DNA of 64,000 bases from assembly GCA_026874595.1 (NCBI GenBank), contig CM049311.1, positions 60,206,453-60,270,452 of the forward strand, read 5' to 3'. Made by a program: the position numbers and the translations under genes. Position 1 is the first letter of the stretch. Every line of letters begins with the position of its first letter. A model generated the notes under the pieces. That model was not told the origin of the DNA. It did no database searches and was given only the letters and a program-made list of their open reading frames with translations. This document shows positions 35,322 through 50,300 of the stretch, piece after piece. The DNA is from Sipunculus nudus (lineage: Eukaryota; Annelida; Sipuncula; Golfingiida; Sipunculidae).

Positions 35322-38300
35322 GTAAGGGATTTTTTAATCTTTCCAATTATTTTACCCCTAATGCTGGTTTGATTCAGCAACAGCAAAATGTCAGATTACA
35401 TTATAAATAACAGCAGTAGTGTTATCAATTCTATGCAAGAAGTCCTGTCTCGGCAGGTTTTGCACCAAATGACTTTTAATATTAGTGTAGACAACTGTCA
35501 GATCATTATGATCAAATTGTAAATTATTTTTTTTGGAAGGGGTTTCCTCACAATAATGCTAAATGACTTCTATGTAATATGTGAGCTGTTGTATTATTTT
35601 TTTTCCTTCACTTAGAGCTGCAAAATATGCAAATGTTTCATCAGTTTCTAATATGGCAGACTAGTACAACAATACATGACTAAACATGTTTTGATTTCCC
35701 TTTAGTGAAAGCCATTTGTCAGGAATTTTGATTGTAGCTGGTGAAAGATTTCAGATAAGTATAATTTATTATTCATGTATGTATTTTTTAAATAACCGTT
35801 AGATGATTTTATAAATATCCCTACAGTGCAGTTGGCATGAATTCTGCTTCAAGATATTTTTGCCAGATGTTGGACAAAATAATTTTAAACTCCAAGAAGA
35901 CATAACATTATACAGTGTAGAGATCTTAGTTACAACGTTTAATGGTTGCTTTTATTTTATTTAATCTGCCTCTTTAAAAAAAAACTAAAATTACCTGATC
36001 AGGTATAAGGTAAATTTAGTAATGTAGGAAAATTTAATAAAGTTGCAACAATCTGCTTTATAAGAGAAATTGTGGTAAAAATGTTGCATAACCTTCTGTC
36101 ATGTAAAACGTAATGAGATATAATTTACTTATCTGTAAGATACTAAAAAGAGTTACAGGCTCCTATGAAGATCCATGAAACAAAATGTAATGAAATCATT
36201 TGTGAAGGATGGTGTAATAAAAATGTCTGCAGTATGTACCATATAACAGAAATTTAATTAACTCTTTTGTAAGGGACAGAATATTAAAGGAGTAATAATT
36301 GTGTTGAAGATCATGTTACAAAAATCTAGAAAAACACTTTTATGAAGGATAATTGGTGAGGTAAACTGAGAAAATTTAATAAATAGACTGAATGAGAAAA
36401 TACTATGCATTTTATAGTGATGACTGTTTTGAAAGGTGTAATTAAAGTGTCCATTTTGAATAAAAGAAGGTAGGATTCAATAGTATTGTAAATGTCAACC
36501 ATTATACCACTATCTAGATGTTATTAATCTTCTAGTCCAATAAATATTGTAAATGAAATCAACATCAAATGTGAATTATTATTTTATTCCGAGGTTATAA
36601 CAATTAGTCCTTCATTTACAAGACCAAGTTTAAATTAGCAAAGCATATTACCTCTAATCTTGTATAACATATCTGACCCATAATTATATCAATTAACAAG
36701 CACCTGTTATCATTCAGTGTTTTTCTACAGAAACATTACACACTTTATGCTTCCATCCGCTGCTTTACTTTCTCATTAGGCTATGCAAGTAAACTGTTAA
36801 CACAGTTGTTTTGACTGCAGTTTGAGTTTATATCATTATTGTAAAAAAATAAATGGCAAGTTCTAAGTTTGGTCAAATATAAACACAAGATATATTTTAA
36901 ATGAGGCCATGTCTAGTGAGAAGGGTCACAACAGAGTTCCATGTTTGCCATAGACTGTCACATTGTGTTTTTTAGGCATTGTTAAATTAACTAATTGGGT
37001 TTGTTTTGTTGTTTTGATAGCTTTACATCATCCAATAAATGTGTAATATACCTGATGAATATATCCAAACTCACAGGGGGTTGCAGAAGATCAAATTAAA
37101 TTTTACTTCATTTTTTATAATATATGATTATCAGTTCATGAAAAGACTGCAAAATTATCACAGGAGACAATTTTCAAAATCTACTGTAATGTTTAGATAG
37201 AAATCTTCTAACTTTTAGAGTTATAAGTGTCACCATCATCCTTGTTCAGGGTTTAAGAATTACTTGTGGAAAAATTAACATTGTAGGTATAGAAAATCAG
37301 ATAAACATATTAATTTTTTTGGTGCTATGTGCATTTCTTGTTGTCAACATTTTGCAGGTTATAAGGTTGAAGAAATGATGGGAATAAGTTATACAGATAT
37401 ATTATTAAGTAATCTACAACAACACAAATTTTGGCTGAGTATATATGTACTTAATTCTGATGATTCTTGTGGTTTAGACTGCTATAATTGTAATATGAGT
37501 TTCTGCATACCAGTTGGATGTCAAGAATTTTGAACTGGATGTAAATATCCTTCTCAGAACATCACAAATATCAGTAACAGGAAACATTACTAAGAATGTG
37601 TAAATGTTGAATTCCTGGAGGCACAAGGCTGAGGGCTTACTGTGAAATAGGTTAGTAGGTCAGGGCCTGCAATTACAGGTATGAACAAAATGGCAACTGT
37701 GGCCTTAACGTCTTTGATCTGTGTAAATTTTTACTTTTTTTTGTAATATATGATCCATGTGTCAAAATAGTTTGTTCTTTTCTGGTTGGACTTGTGGTGA
37801 TAACATGTACATTCAGGTATGTTATATTATGGTAACTTTTCAGGATCTTTTTTTTTCTTTCACTACCAGTACTTTGTTATGCAATCGTAAAAGATATAAG
37901 AAATGTATTCATTTTATGTCTATTTGCAAAACAGTTAAAAAGTGCTTTGGACATTATGCTATGTGGTTGTTAAGGGTATATTTTAGGGAAATGTTAGAAC
38001 TGCATGAGCAAGCATTCCCCGTCAGCATAAAATAAGGCCCACAGAGCCCTGGATTAAAGGAAATGAAGGTCAAGGTACCAGGAACATGGGGACAGATGCC
38101 TTAAAAAATTTAAGGCTGAACCATTAAAAGTTAATCTAGAGATTGCATATATTCTCTTATTTATATAATTTGTGAATATAATATGGATGGATTACTAAAT
38201 ATAATTATAACAGACATATTTATAACAGAATATTTGCAAACTCTAACCAGAGCAAATTATATATTGCATAAACTTGATATGATCAAGGTCAGTGAAATTT

Positions 38301-41300
38301 AGTTATTAACTCATGGGCATAAAGTAGTTTTTCAGTCTGTGAAGGATAGAGAACTTAAACTTTAAACTTTAACAAATCCAGATTTAAATCTGCACATTTT
38401 CCATTTACACCTGTACAAATAGAGGTCAACTGCATGTTAAAATATATCCTCTGCAGTTTGGTAATGCTTTCAGAATTTTTATTCATTGTAGCATTATATA
38501 TATTGTGGTTTAACATCACAGTTATATAAGAACATTAATATAAATACATAATTAGCAGTGAGGGAGTCTTTGACAGGATCCTATCAGGGACTGATGCTCT
38601 TTTACCAACCAGTGTTTATGTTTCACAACTTTACAGACCAAATATGATTCTAATAAGTAGCCATCTTTGTTGTAGCTTGTCATAATTTTTACAATGTGTA
38701 CATAACATCATGCAATCAGCAGCTGTCAACTGAGGGTGTTTTTGCATGTGACCAATGATCTAGACTGCTATAAGTAGGTCTGATACGTTGTTAAATGTAG
38801 ATTGATTTCTCACATTTTTAAAATAATTCTGTTCCTTTAATGATTTGTAAGGTAGATGTTTATATACTATATATACCTTAAATTAGACCCTTCCATCTTC
38901 TACCCTACAATGTCTTAAATACCTCCACCATGTCCAACAGAGGCAGAGATCCATCTTAGATTACAAGCATCCACACCTTCCTCACTGTCCATGCTGTTGT
39001 TTACCTTTGGCTACAGACATTAAATCCATATTACTTAAATTGTTCACATAAGCACTGATTCAAATATCAAAACAAACCTTTGTGCCACCAAGAAGAACAA
39101 ATGTTTCACACATAAACTGAAAGTAAGCTAAAAAAAAAAGTTAAAAAAAAACATACCAAAATGCTATAAATATTTAACCGAAAAAAATTAAACACTAATA
39201 TTTACCTCAATCAGTAAAGTTGGATGGAAAGTGAACTGTCATCTTTTTTTTATTCAGTTTGTTTTGCTTGTAATCCATGAATTTCAGTGAAGAGCTTGTT
39301 ACAAGTGTGAGCTAATTTTGATCCAGATATGAATGCTGGTCATGTGTTTGTTTGTATATCTTTCTTTAATTAAGTAATAGCTACTAGCACTGACAACTGT
39401 TGATGGATTGGTAATTTTACTCAGTCTGGACATCAGTGTTTTGTTATCCATGATACAGGCCATATGATTATTATCTGTTTATCTCTGCCAAGGAGGTAGT
39501 GCTTTCACCAGTGTCTATTAGATTTGTTTCTTGGTTTATTGATTCATAAAAGAATTATTGGAAAACCAGAAATTTGCACGAGCAAGTCATTTCCATGAAT
39601 GTCATGAGGGTGAATGTCAAGATATGCTCATGAAAATTTGATTCTACATTAAGAATGAAAGTATTATGCAAGAATATCAATGAAAAATGGACATTTGTTA
39701 TGATAAAAAATATCTACGAACTCATCTTTTTAAAAATTCTATTGCCTTTGAAAAATGAAAACAACCATAAAAAGATTTAATATATATTTGCTCCTTAATT
39801 TTAAATGCATAGTATTTGACATAATAACAGATTCAAGAAATTTTGAAAATAAATTCTATCTTTCAGATTGAAATAACAATGGAACCTGCTTGAGTTCACA
39901 TACAGTGTCAGTAAAGTCTGAGTTTATTAGTTACGGTGTGTAAGACAGTTATGACAAGCCAAAAATAAATTTCTTCCTCCAAGTTTTTGATCACAAGACC
40001 TTTTTTTGTATCTGGCAAAACTATTAAATGCATTACATCCTATACCATTCAACCTTTGTCTGTACTGTCACTCATCGATGCAAAAATATTAAGGTGAATT
40101 GAGATTTAACATGCTCGCAAATAGACAGTCCATGTCACTTTGTTAAAATTAAGTTTTAGCAAAAAACATAACAGTATGCATATTATATACTAATTCGCAA
40201 GATATTGCCTGTAATCTAAATGTCAGAAGTGTCAGAATTTATGATAAATATAAAATTAATGTAAACAGGTAAGGGTTAAATACTAATTTCCACAATACTA
40301 GGGAGCTAGGGAAGACATCACTTAATTTTGTTGTGGAAACAGAAAAAAAGGCTATAGTGGAATAGTTTCCCTTGGCAGAAGTTTTCCATTCTATGTTGTA
40401 ACTGTTGTATTTACTCTATGACTTTTCAGATTGTATATGGCCCGGTTGCCAGCCCATCAGGGATACCCACATCACCTTTGCTAAGTCCAAAGCCACCGTT
40501 TTCTCCTACAAGATATGCCCTTGTCCACACAATCAAACAGAAGCTTGATGAGCTGTTACGATCTCCTACATCTAGTCATGTTACTACAGAGGTGAGTGAG
40601 GATGTATATTTTCAAAACGAAAGTCATCTGTTGTATGATTGAGTTATTTTATACCAAGGTTAGCACCATACTTGTAAAATTGAAATAAGATAGAAAGAAA
40701 CATATGATGTGCAATGTGCCATCTGTAAACATTTTGATTTTTCTGTGCATCTAGGTTTCCTGGTCAATAATTTTTAGCTCAGCTGACTTTCAGTCATGCT
40801 GAGCTATAGGGATCACTCTTTTATCCATCGTCTGTCTGTCCGCACAAATCGTAACCGCTAGACCTAGAATCCTGTAACTTGACATTCTGAGAGGTCCATG
40901 AAAAAATCTCCTTGGAAACCAGAAATTACATCTCTGTTACCCATATCCTTTGAGCTATGGTGTCTCAAAGTACCCCCCAGAATAGTCAAAACTTTCATTA
41001 AAAAACTTCAATATCTCATTAACAACATCACTGATGGTCATGATTTTTGGCATACATATTGATCATGAGATGTTTCATCAGTTTCTGCAGACTGGTGGTG
41101 CCACCTGTATTTTTTTATTTTTTTACAAATTGTTTTCTCTTTTTTTGAGCCCTTTACAAATGTGAACATCTGTTAACAGGGCACAAATCGTAAAGACTGG
41201 AACTAGAATCTTCATTCTTGACACAGTGAGAGACCTATGAAAAGTCTCCATGGAAACCTAAAATATGGTCTCTGTTACCCATATCCTTTGAGCTGTGGGG

Positions 41301-44300
41301 CTCCCAATTACCCCCCCCCCCCCCCCCCCCCCAGAATAATGGAAAATTTTATTAAAAAATCTGCAATTTCTCAATAACTACAACACTGATGGTCATGATT
41401 TTTGGCATACATATTGATCAAGAGGTGTTCCTTTAAAGAGACCTTTAAAGATGTGGTTATCTGTCAACAGGGTACAAATCGTAACAACTAGACCTAGAAT
41501 CTTTATTTTTGTCATGCAAGGAGGCCCATGACAAGTGTCTGTGGAAACCTGAAAATAGGTCTCTGTTTCCCATATCCTTCAAGCTATAGGACTCCAAAAT
41601 ATCCCTTAGAATAATGGACAATTTGATACAAAAGCTGAAGTATCTAAACAACAGATGCAGAGATCACCATGATTCTTTGCATGGATATTGATTATGGAGT
41701 GTTTCATCAGTTTCTGCAGACTGGTGAAGCCACCTGTTTTTTTTTTTAAAGTTTACGCATTTTTTCTCTATTTTGAGACATATAAATACAGACACAATCT
41801 TGGCCTGTTGGTTAATCTGTTTGATGCTTCAGTTGAATGGGTATATACTACCATTCAGATTTGAACCAGATACCTTTAATCTTGAAATCCACAGGATTTG
41901 AACCAGAAACCTTTAATTTTTAAATCCAGAGGATTTGAACCAGATACCTTTAGTCTTGAAGTTCAGAGGGTTTGAACCAGTTACCTCTAGTTTTGAAATC
42001 CAGAAGGTTTGAACCTGAAGATACCATTACTTTTAAAATCCAGGTTTCTACTAACAGGTAGGTATATTTGTTAATTTTTGTTTTTGCTTTATTTCTAGGC
42101 CAGGTCCAAAGCCATATGCCAATATTATACCAACCTTATACCAGAGGACAAGACATTGTTCCTCAACACACTTGCTAAGGACTATGGTGTGAACCAACAT
42201 GAAGCTGTCCATCTGGCCAACAACCTAATACAATGCCAGGTAGGACACTGAATATGAATAAATCAGTCAGTTCCCTTTGGAGATCTGTTATTTTTCCATC
42301 TGTGAACCACCACCCATATACACATAGATTAAGTATTTCATATAACAAGCCTCACTAAAGTACTGATGAAGTTAGATGGCAGCATATGTACCTTCAGTCA
42401 GACCAGAAAATAGTCTACACATTTCCATCTATCTAACTTTATAACAATTTTGATATTTTATTTTGTTAAGCATAAAATCCATGATGATTTGCTCTTAAAT
42501 GCTATTAAAAACAAATAATTGCATAAAAAACCAACATCTATGAAAAAAATGTTAAAATAGAGAAGAAAGACTCTAAAATTAAATGTTACCTTAACTAGAT
42601 AAAAAAGTGCACATAATCCAATTTTATTTTGTGATTTAAATTTAACCAATAAAATTAGATGAAATTATGGTTTAGACTTACCAAGAATGCTCGCCACTTT
42701 ACAACTGGATCAAAGGTTCTAGCCATCATGTTTTTGTGTCAGTGTTGCTGTGGTATACTTGACATGATCTGTCAGAGGAAACATTTATAATTCACTGTCA
42801 TCTTGAACTGACACATGATTTACTACAGTGTAAATATCAATACTACTCCATCAATATCTGATACACAAGGCATTCACTGTTTAAACACATCCCTATAGCC
42901 AAGGTCTTTGAGACCAAGCATCCAACCTGGTAGTCACCATGAGTTTTGGATAGCCTAACCTGAATTGACATTTGTCATATTGTGTGTGCCTGGTTAGTAG
43001 TTGTTACATAGACCTGTGTTTAGCTTCAGGGTTTACAGCTTCATCATTTTACATCATATTCAAAATAATAATATTTCCTGTTATCAATAGTTTTGCTTGT
43101 CATTCTTCCAGGATCGGGGCTCTGCTGTCTTTTTGAGAGCCACAGAACGGTTACGTCATGTTCTTCAACCACATTATTACCGCATGTTCACAGATATTGG
43201 CCATTTTGAAAAAGGTGTCAAGTTTCTGGTTGACATGAGGGGAGACATCCTTGTAAGTATTCTTGAATAAAATATAATGAAAATGTTCACTACAATCAGA
43301 GGACTTAAGTATTTTACTTTATAAGTTTTAGATTTATTTTATATCCTATTTCTGTCACAGTTTAACAAATAACTGTACTACCAATGGTCAGACTGTTCAC
43401 AGGAAACCACAAAAATCAGCCAAAAGCCAGTGGAAATCAACTAATTTCTTTGACATTCCTGCATAGTTTAGCTGTATATCTGATAAATAACATAAAATAA
43501 TAAGATGACTATATATAAATCAGATAGTATACTGGAATGTTATATTTATTTCTCTCCTCACTCCTGTCAAGCTGTTTGTTGGCAATTTTAGTAACAAATC
43601 TTGCCAACAGGTGGTTATACATATCTCTCAGACCAAGGCCAATGGCAGTGTCCAGTTTCCATGCAAAAAGTAAAAAAGTCATATCTTTGAAATATGAATT
43701 TTATTTATGACGAAATCTTTCTGCTAGTTATCAGCCAAAAGAACTAAAATATTCAGAAATATCAAAGAAATAAGTGGATTTCCAGTGGTGTTTGGTTGAT
43801 TTTTTGTGGCTTTCTGTAGTTTTTTCAGTGAATAATCCTACCTAATTACCAACATGAAGTGCTGCAGTTTGTTACAGTCGGTTGTGACTGAAATGGTCAT
43901 GTAGAGTAGTTAATTTGTGATTCTAGGGTTTTCTTACATGATTCATCCACAAATTTGAATCCAAAGGGCTGGGTGTTTGTTGTCCCCCGCTCCGCAGATT
44001 TGGGTTTGTCTGTCTGTCCCTCAGTCTGTCTGTCCGTCAGGTCTTCGTATCTGTGCCATAACTTTCCTAAATATCATCTGATTTCATTTAAATTTTGCTC
44101 AGTGATTGCTCTCATGCATATTTCTGTTGGTATTGTTTTCGGAGTGTCTGTCTGAAAATTATTATCACCAGCTCCTAGGCAAAAAAAAATTCCCCTTTGA
44201 ACCCAATTCACAACAAAAATTATGAAAACAGTTAAGACATCTTCAGGAGACAAAGAAAACTAAAACACTGAGACTGTGGCAGGGAGACATCTTCAGGGGA

Positions 44301-47300
44301 AAATAAAAACTAAAACATTTTGAGAAGGCAAGCATGAAGATTACAGGAAGCAAAAATAACAAGAGAAGGAAGCGGAGGACATAAATTCCATGAATTTGCT
44401 TGTTTATAATAAATTTATGCAAGTAAATAACATAATGTTCAGACAGTTAGGTAGAGTATTACCTTTAAGGATATTTTTTGTTAGGATCTTTTTCTCAATA
44501 CAAGATTTGGGAAAGTTAGACACTTCTTAAATAACATGCATGTAGATATTTATACAGCCGTTATTTTAGATAATATATATTTTTGTAGATTTCGTTTTAT
44601 ATTGATCTCTTTTATGAGACATTAATGCTCTTCATTCAACATCTATACATTGCTGCCTGAGGAGCATAGAAGACATTATGACATTGAGAGGTTTACAGTA
44701 ATAGAAATGTCATATTGGTTGAGGTATGCCTCTGAGTGGTGTAGATATTTCGATGAGATTGTTATGATATTTCCTTGACAGAACCAGTTATCAGCGAACA
44801 GCCCAGAGAGTGACAACCCTCACCTACGAGCACTCAACACCTCTCTGCGTGACTTGCTCGCTCTGTGGTTTGCCGTCGGGTTCCTGAACCTTCAGCGTAT
44901 AACCTGGTATTCACCCTGTGATCTCATGCAAAAGGTACAATGCTTAACTCTCAAATTGACCATATGGCTGAAAATATATCTATTAGGCACTTAATCCCAT
45001 TGGCTGTAAATTAAAAATGTGCCCTTGAATAATGGAACTGTGTATGGTCTTTTACATTTTCTCATTAAAGTTCTGTTAATTAAACCCAGAGAGGGAAAGA
45101 ATATTTATAAATCCCTAATATTACTCTGATAATAAAATTGGTAGTGCTTTCTAGGTAAGATTTTAATACAGATCAGTCTTTTATTTATGTTTCAGTGTGT
45201 TAACATTAACATACACTGAAATATGTATGTGTATGTAAATGTATTTTAAGTTCATTTATAATCATTACAGAGGGAAAAAATCAAGCATAAAACATGACTT
45301 CTATCACAGCTACATAAAGGCTTAATTAGGCCTTTTTTAAATGCCCACTGAGAGTCAGGGGAGGGGAGAATAGCTAAGTAATGAAATGGCATTGACCTTT
45401 CAATTACAGATATCAGAATATGAAGCAGTGCACCCTATAAAAAACTGGACTGACCTAAAGAGGAGAGTGGGGCCATACAGAAGGTGTTTCGTGTTCACGC
45501 ATGACAGCATGCCTCGAGAGCCTGTTGTTGTACTTCACACTGCTCTAACTGATGATATTTCAAACAGCATCCAGGTAAGTCACTTGACAAAGAAAGTCCA
45601 CATGACCAATTAAGGTAGGTCACATTATTTAATAGCCAGGATTAAAAATTACACTTGCTTTGATATTACCCCATTGGTTATCATAAGGAGTATCAGAACT
45701 GGCTGAACTCTGGGCAGTGAAGGGTTGAATAAATATATATCACATTTGCCTATAGCATAATTATAATGACAGAAAAAAAAATTTCTTTTTCTTTTTTCTT
45801 CTTAAACTACAAGTTTATACTATATGTCTAAATAAAAAAAGCTGTCAGCACTTGAATGGGCATCCCTAACCGTGGGGCAGTCCAAATCATCAACCATGGG
45901 AAAAACCCTTGTGTAAAAAAAATTATTCTTCAGAAAAAGCTGAGTAAATATGAGACTGTCAGCACCAAATTTTCAAGAAAGAATAAAATTATATGTATTC
46001 TTATATTTCAGTAATATCTAAATTCAGTTCAAGATGTCACACTAGCAGCCTCCAATCACATCAGGCCTTCATCTCTTTCCTGACTGCTATCCTCCGGTCA
46101 CTTATAATCAAATCACCTGGTATATGTTTACCTGACATGCATAATTACAGCACTGTGTGACCAGCATATCAAACACTTATTTATTGTTAATATGACTGTA
46201 TGTTTCAGTCCATAGTTCAGCATCCTCGAGTTACTGGCGATCTCTCAGTTTCTTCCCGTGTAGAAGCATTAGAAGACCCATCAACCATCAGTACTGCAAT
46301 ATTTTATTCCATAACATCTACACAAAAAGGTAAAGTCAATTCAAGTTAAAAAATAAATTAACTGAAAATCTACTTTTGAAAATTTCAGACTGTTCAGTTT
46401 CAAATAGATTAAGACTTACGGTACAACCAGTGTGTTATACTGGATCAGTATTCCATATATCTTTGGATGCATTATATTTTTATGATTATGGTAATAATGC
46501 AATTGTTATTCAGTACAATATGTTCAGGATTCTATCTTTTGAATCTGTTTTGTGGTTGCTTTGTATATTTTGTAGTGGTAGGTATTGGTTTTATATCATA
46601 ACTGATGATTGAAAAATAAAAACGACTGATGATTAATTATATATCAATATTTTTATGCACTTTCTATATTACCTTGAAATCTGCTGTATACTGGTGTACC
46701 TAAAATATTGATCCCAGTAAATTGTGTGACATTGGTATTCATAATGAAGCCATCAATCCAACCTCATCCAAGGTTGACCTGTTGATTGTTGGCTGCGCAA
46801 GGTTCCATTTTGATGCTGTTTGTTATACTTTGTGTTTGTATATCTCTGACAAGATTAGATTCTTTGCATGTGCATACATAATTGATTTTAATCAATTATG
46901 CAAAAATCCAATCAGTTTAATCTATTTTGAAAGAAAACAACTAACAAACGATTTAATTGATTAATCAGCACACCACTATTTGGCCAGTGACATATACAAT
47001 TCATCCAACTTTCTGATGAGAATATATATACACAAATACTATACTGTGGCTGGCTTCATAATCACAAGGTTAACATTTCATGATTTCACTTTTTCACCGT
47101 TTCATTAGGGTTCATTTTTTTTCATGACCTCTCCATACAAAAACCTACATGGAATATATCCATCATTTAATGAATTAACTATTCAGTGTTTTGTGAACAA
47201 AATGGTCAGTTTGAACAGGGGCCCAAAAGAATATCACACAAGACTAGAAATATTTGTTAATAGTTGGCAGATAATTTGAAAGACCGGATTATTCATAATA

Positions 47301-50300
47301 GCTACCTCAGATTAACAGTTACATACAAGAGGGTTGTCTGAAACACAGGAATACCCCGGAATACTGCTTATATACCACTTATATTGTCAAAATGCCCTTT
47401 AATTAAAGATCATCGAGGATTATATGATACATTTAACCATTTTCAATAGAGGGAAGGGCTAAATCGAATTTTTAAATCGTCATCAGAGTAATGGTAAACA
47501 CCTTACAGATCAGCACTATCTATTTTACCACTATACAAGCTATAAAAGATAGAGCCAGTCGTTAAGTACCAGTACTCTGATGACAAATTAAAATTCAGAT
47601 TTAGCCCATCCCTCTATTGAAAATGAATAATTATTGGCTTGAACATTTCATTTAAGCCTCAATGGTCTTTTATTATAGGTAAATTTGACAATTAAAATGG
47701 TATTTAGACAGTATTCCGGGGTATCCCGGTGTTTAGGACGACTGCATTCAAGATCACTTAATATTCATAATATCTGTCTCTTACCTTTAAACCTTCCTTG
47801 GATGTTGAGGCCTTTATTCATAAATGTATAATTTTCGTGATCATTTACCTTTTTTTATCAACATTGCAAAGTGAAACCCTCCTAATCAAAAAGTCAACCA
47901 CAGTATTGTTTAACAAATGTGTAGGTCAGAGTTCTCTCACTGGTTAAACTAAATCCAAATGCAAATAAAATAATAGGGATGACATTTTTATCGTTTTTGC
48001 AGTTTTGCATATATCTATAAAATGTGATCATACGGCCATCTATGAAGCATGATATATGATGTGATCTCACTGAGCAAAAGTGACAACACATACCATCCAC
48101 TGCATAGAGAAAGCAGGGCTGTAAGTCAGTCCACCTACAGAAAGGTATTGGGTGTTGACTTCTGTGTACATATAATACAGGGCATGAACATCATAATATC
48201 ATAAAGGTTTGTGATTCAAGACACACTTGACAACCTGCCTTACAGCTATCTTTCTCATGAATTTCCATTTCACAGGTCTTCAAGGTATTGAGTTGGGAAA
48301 CTACTTAATTAAAAGTGTTGTAAAGGAACTGCAGAGTGAATTTCCAAGGATGACCCAGTTTTCAAGTTTGTCCCCCATACCTGGATTCAAAGAGTGGCTC
48401 ATAGGGGAACTCAACACCACTATACACATGCTAGGTAGGTCACACACTGACAATGAATAAAAGGGCTGAAAAATACACTGGATACTATAAGTATTATGTC
48501 ATAAACATTTTGCTCAGGGGAAAATAATGGGTCAATCCTAGATTTGAAACCATGTCTAATGTGCATAGGTCTGGCATTCCAGCCATGTAATACACCCCCT
48601 CTTAAGAGCATTCTGCTTTCAGAACAAGATTAATTCTTACCAAGGAGTCACACTTATTAAATTGGGAACTAGGTGGTGGTAACTATGGTACTGTATTACT
48701 TCAAACCATTTTTTCCAAAATCTCATTTTACTGAGAGGAAAATATTGGGCCAATCAATCCCAAATCAGTGGTGCACATTTCTGGCACTCCAGCTGATTTG
48801 CTTGAAAAAACAAGCTTTACTGGTCATTTCGTCTGCTTTTATATGCACCCTGTAACACAAAGTTGGGTCTAATTATCTTCAAAAATTGGAAAATTGATAT
48901 TTTTTTAAAACAGTGACCTAAAAGTTGAAATTTTTATGAAAAGCATATAAGTGACCTTATAGTTGTCTATCTTGTCATAAAAACATGTTCCTTATGTTAA
49001 AGTTGGAAAAAAAGCCAACCCCATGAGGGTGTATACAGGACCACACATTGGCTTAGAGTAATCAGTTGCTTATTGGTTAACTATTCACTGGCTGTACAAG
49101 GTACATCAAGGTATATCTGTCTTAACAAGCAAATTCATGTAATTTATGTCCTCAGCTTCCGCCTCTTTTATTTTAGCTTCCTGTGATCTTCATGCTTGCC
49201 TTCTAAATATATTTTAGTTTTTATTTTCCCCTGAAGATGTCTCCACATGTCATGATTTTTGTTGTTATTTGGGAACAAAAGGGAAAATTTTTGTTTTGTT
49301 TTGGAGCTGGTGATAATAAATTTTCAGACAGACACTCAAAACCAGTCTTAACCAAGGAATGTATGAGTGCAATCACTGACCCAATTTTTGAATGAAATCA
49401 GATAATATTAAGGAAAGTTATCGCACAGAAACAAAAATCTGACAGACAGACAGACAAATCCAAATCAGTGCCCCCCCTTTCGCGGAAGCTGGGGACACAA
49501 ATTAACATAAATGGTGTAAACCTGACGTTTGAAATTTTAAACTAACCACAGAAATGCAGTTCCTCTGAGAGGTGTTTTGGGGATTACCAAAAGACTTGAA
49601 AAAGATACATCATCATATATTTATCTTCATCTTCATGCAGTACAGACAGTGCCATCTAAAGGTCATATTCCTAGCCTCTGAAAAGTTTAATTTGTCAAAA
49701 TTGTTATCATCAGAAAATGTAAATCTCATATTTTTCATCACAGAAAATGGTGAAGTGCCATGCCATGCATTGTTCTTGGAAGAAGAATTGCGGTTGTTAC
49801 ACGAGGTGTTTGGTACAACAGATAAACTGCTTTACGAGTCACTCCGTCGGGTGTTACATACAAACAGTTGGTACCAGAATGAGGGAATGACAGCAGTGCT
49901 TCAGGCCCCATTATCACGATTATGTGCCAGATACCTGTATATTGAGAAGCGCAGAGCTTATGCACTTAACCCTGTTGGTGAGGAACTATTTCCTATGTAA
50001 CAGGAGAGATGTATAAGTTTGATAAAGAAGGAAGTGTTATTTTTAGATGTGAGATAAACACCAAGAGAACAAATGGAATGTTAGGTACTATGTAGTTATT
50101 TTATATTTATATTGTTATACAGTTCCCCAAAATATCAGGATTCACATGTCTTCAGTTAGAAGTTTTCTTAAAACAAAAATGAGTTAGTTTGTCTCAGATA
50201 TCTTCTGACCCACCCTGACAATCTTCCAGTCTGGCTCAAACGTCTTCCTACCAACCCTTTAATTCAGCTAGTCTGGCACAGATGTCTTCCTGCCCACTCT

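Larger units (their letters stand above)
40592..42098. other. MLYCD intron 2
   Basis: Almost filled by a truncated pearl-like element and a 37-bp minisatellite, described separately. Confidence 0.6.
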
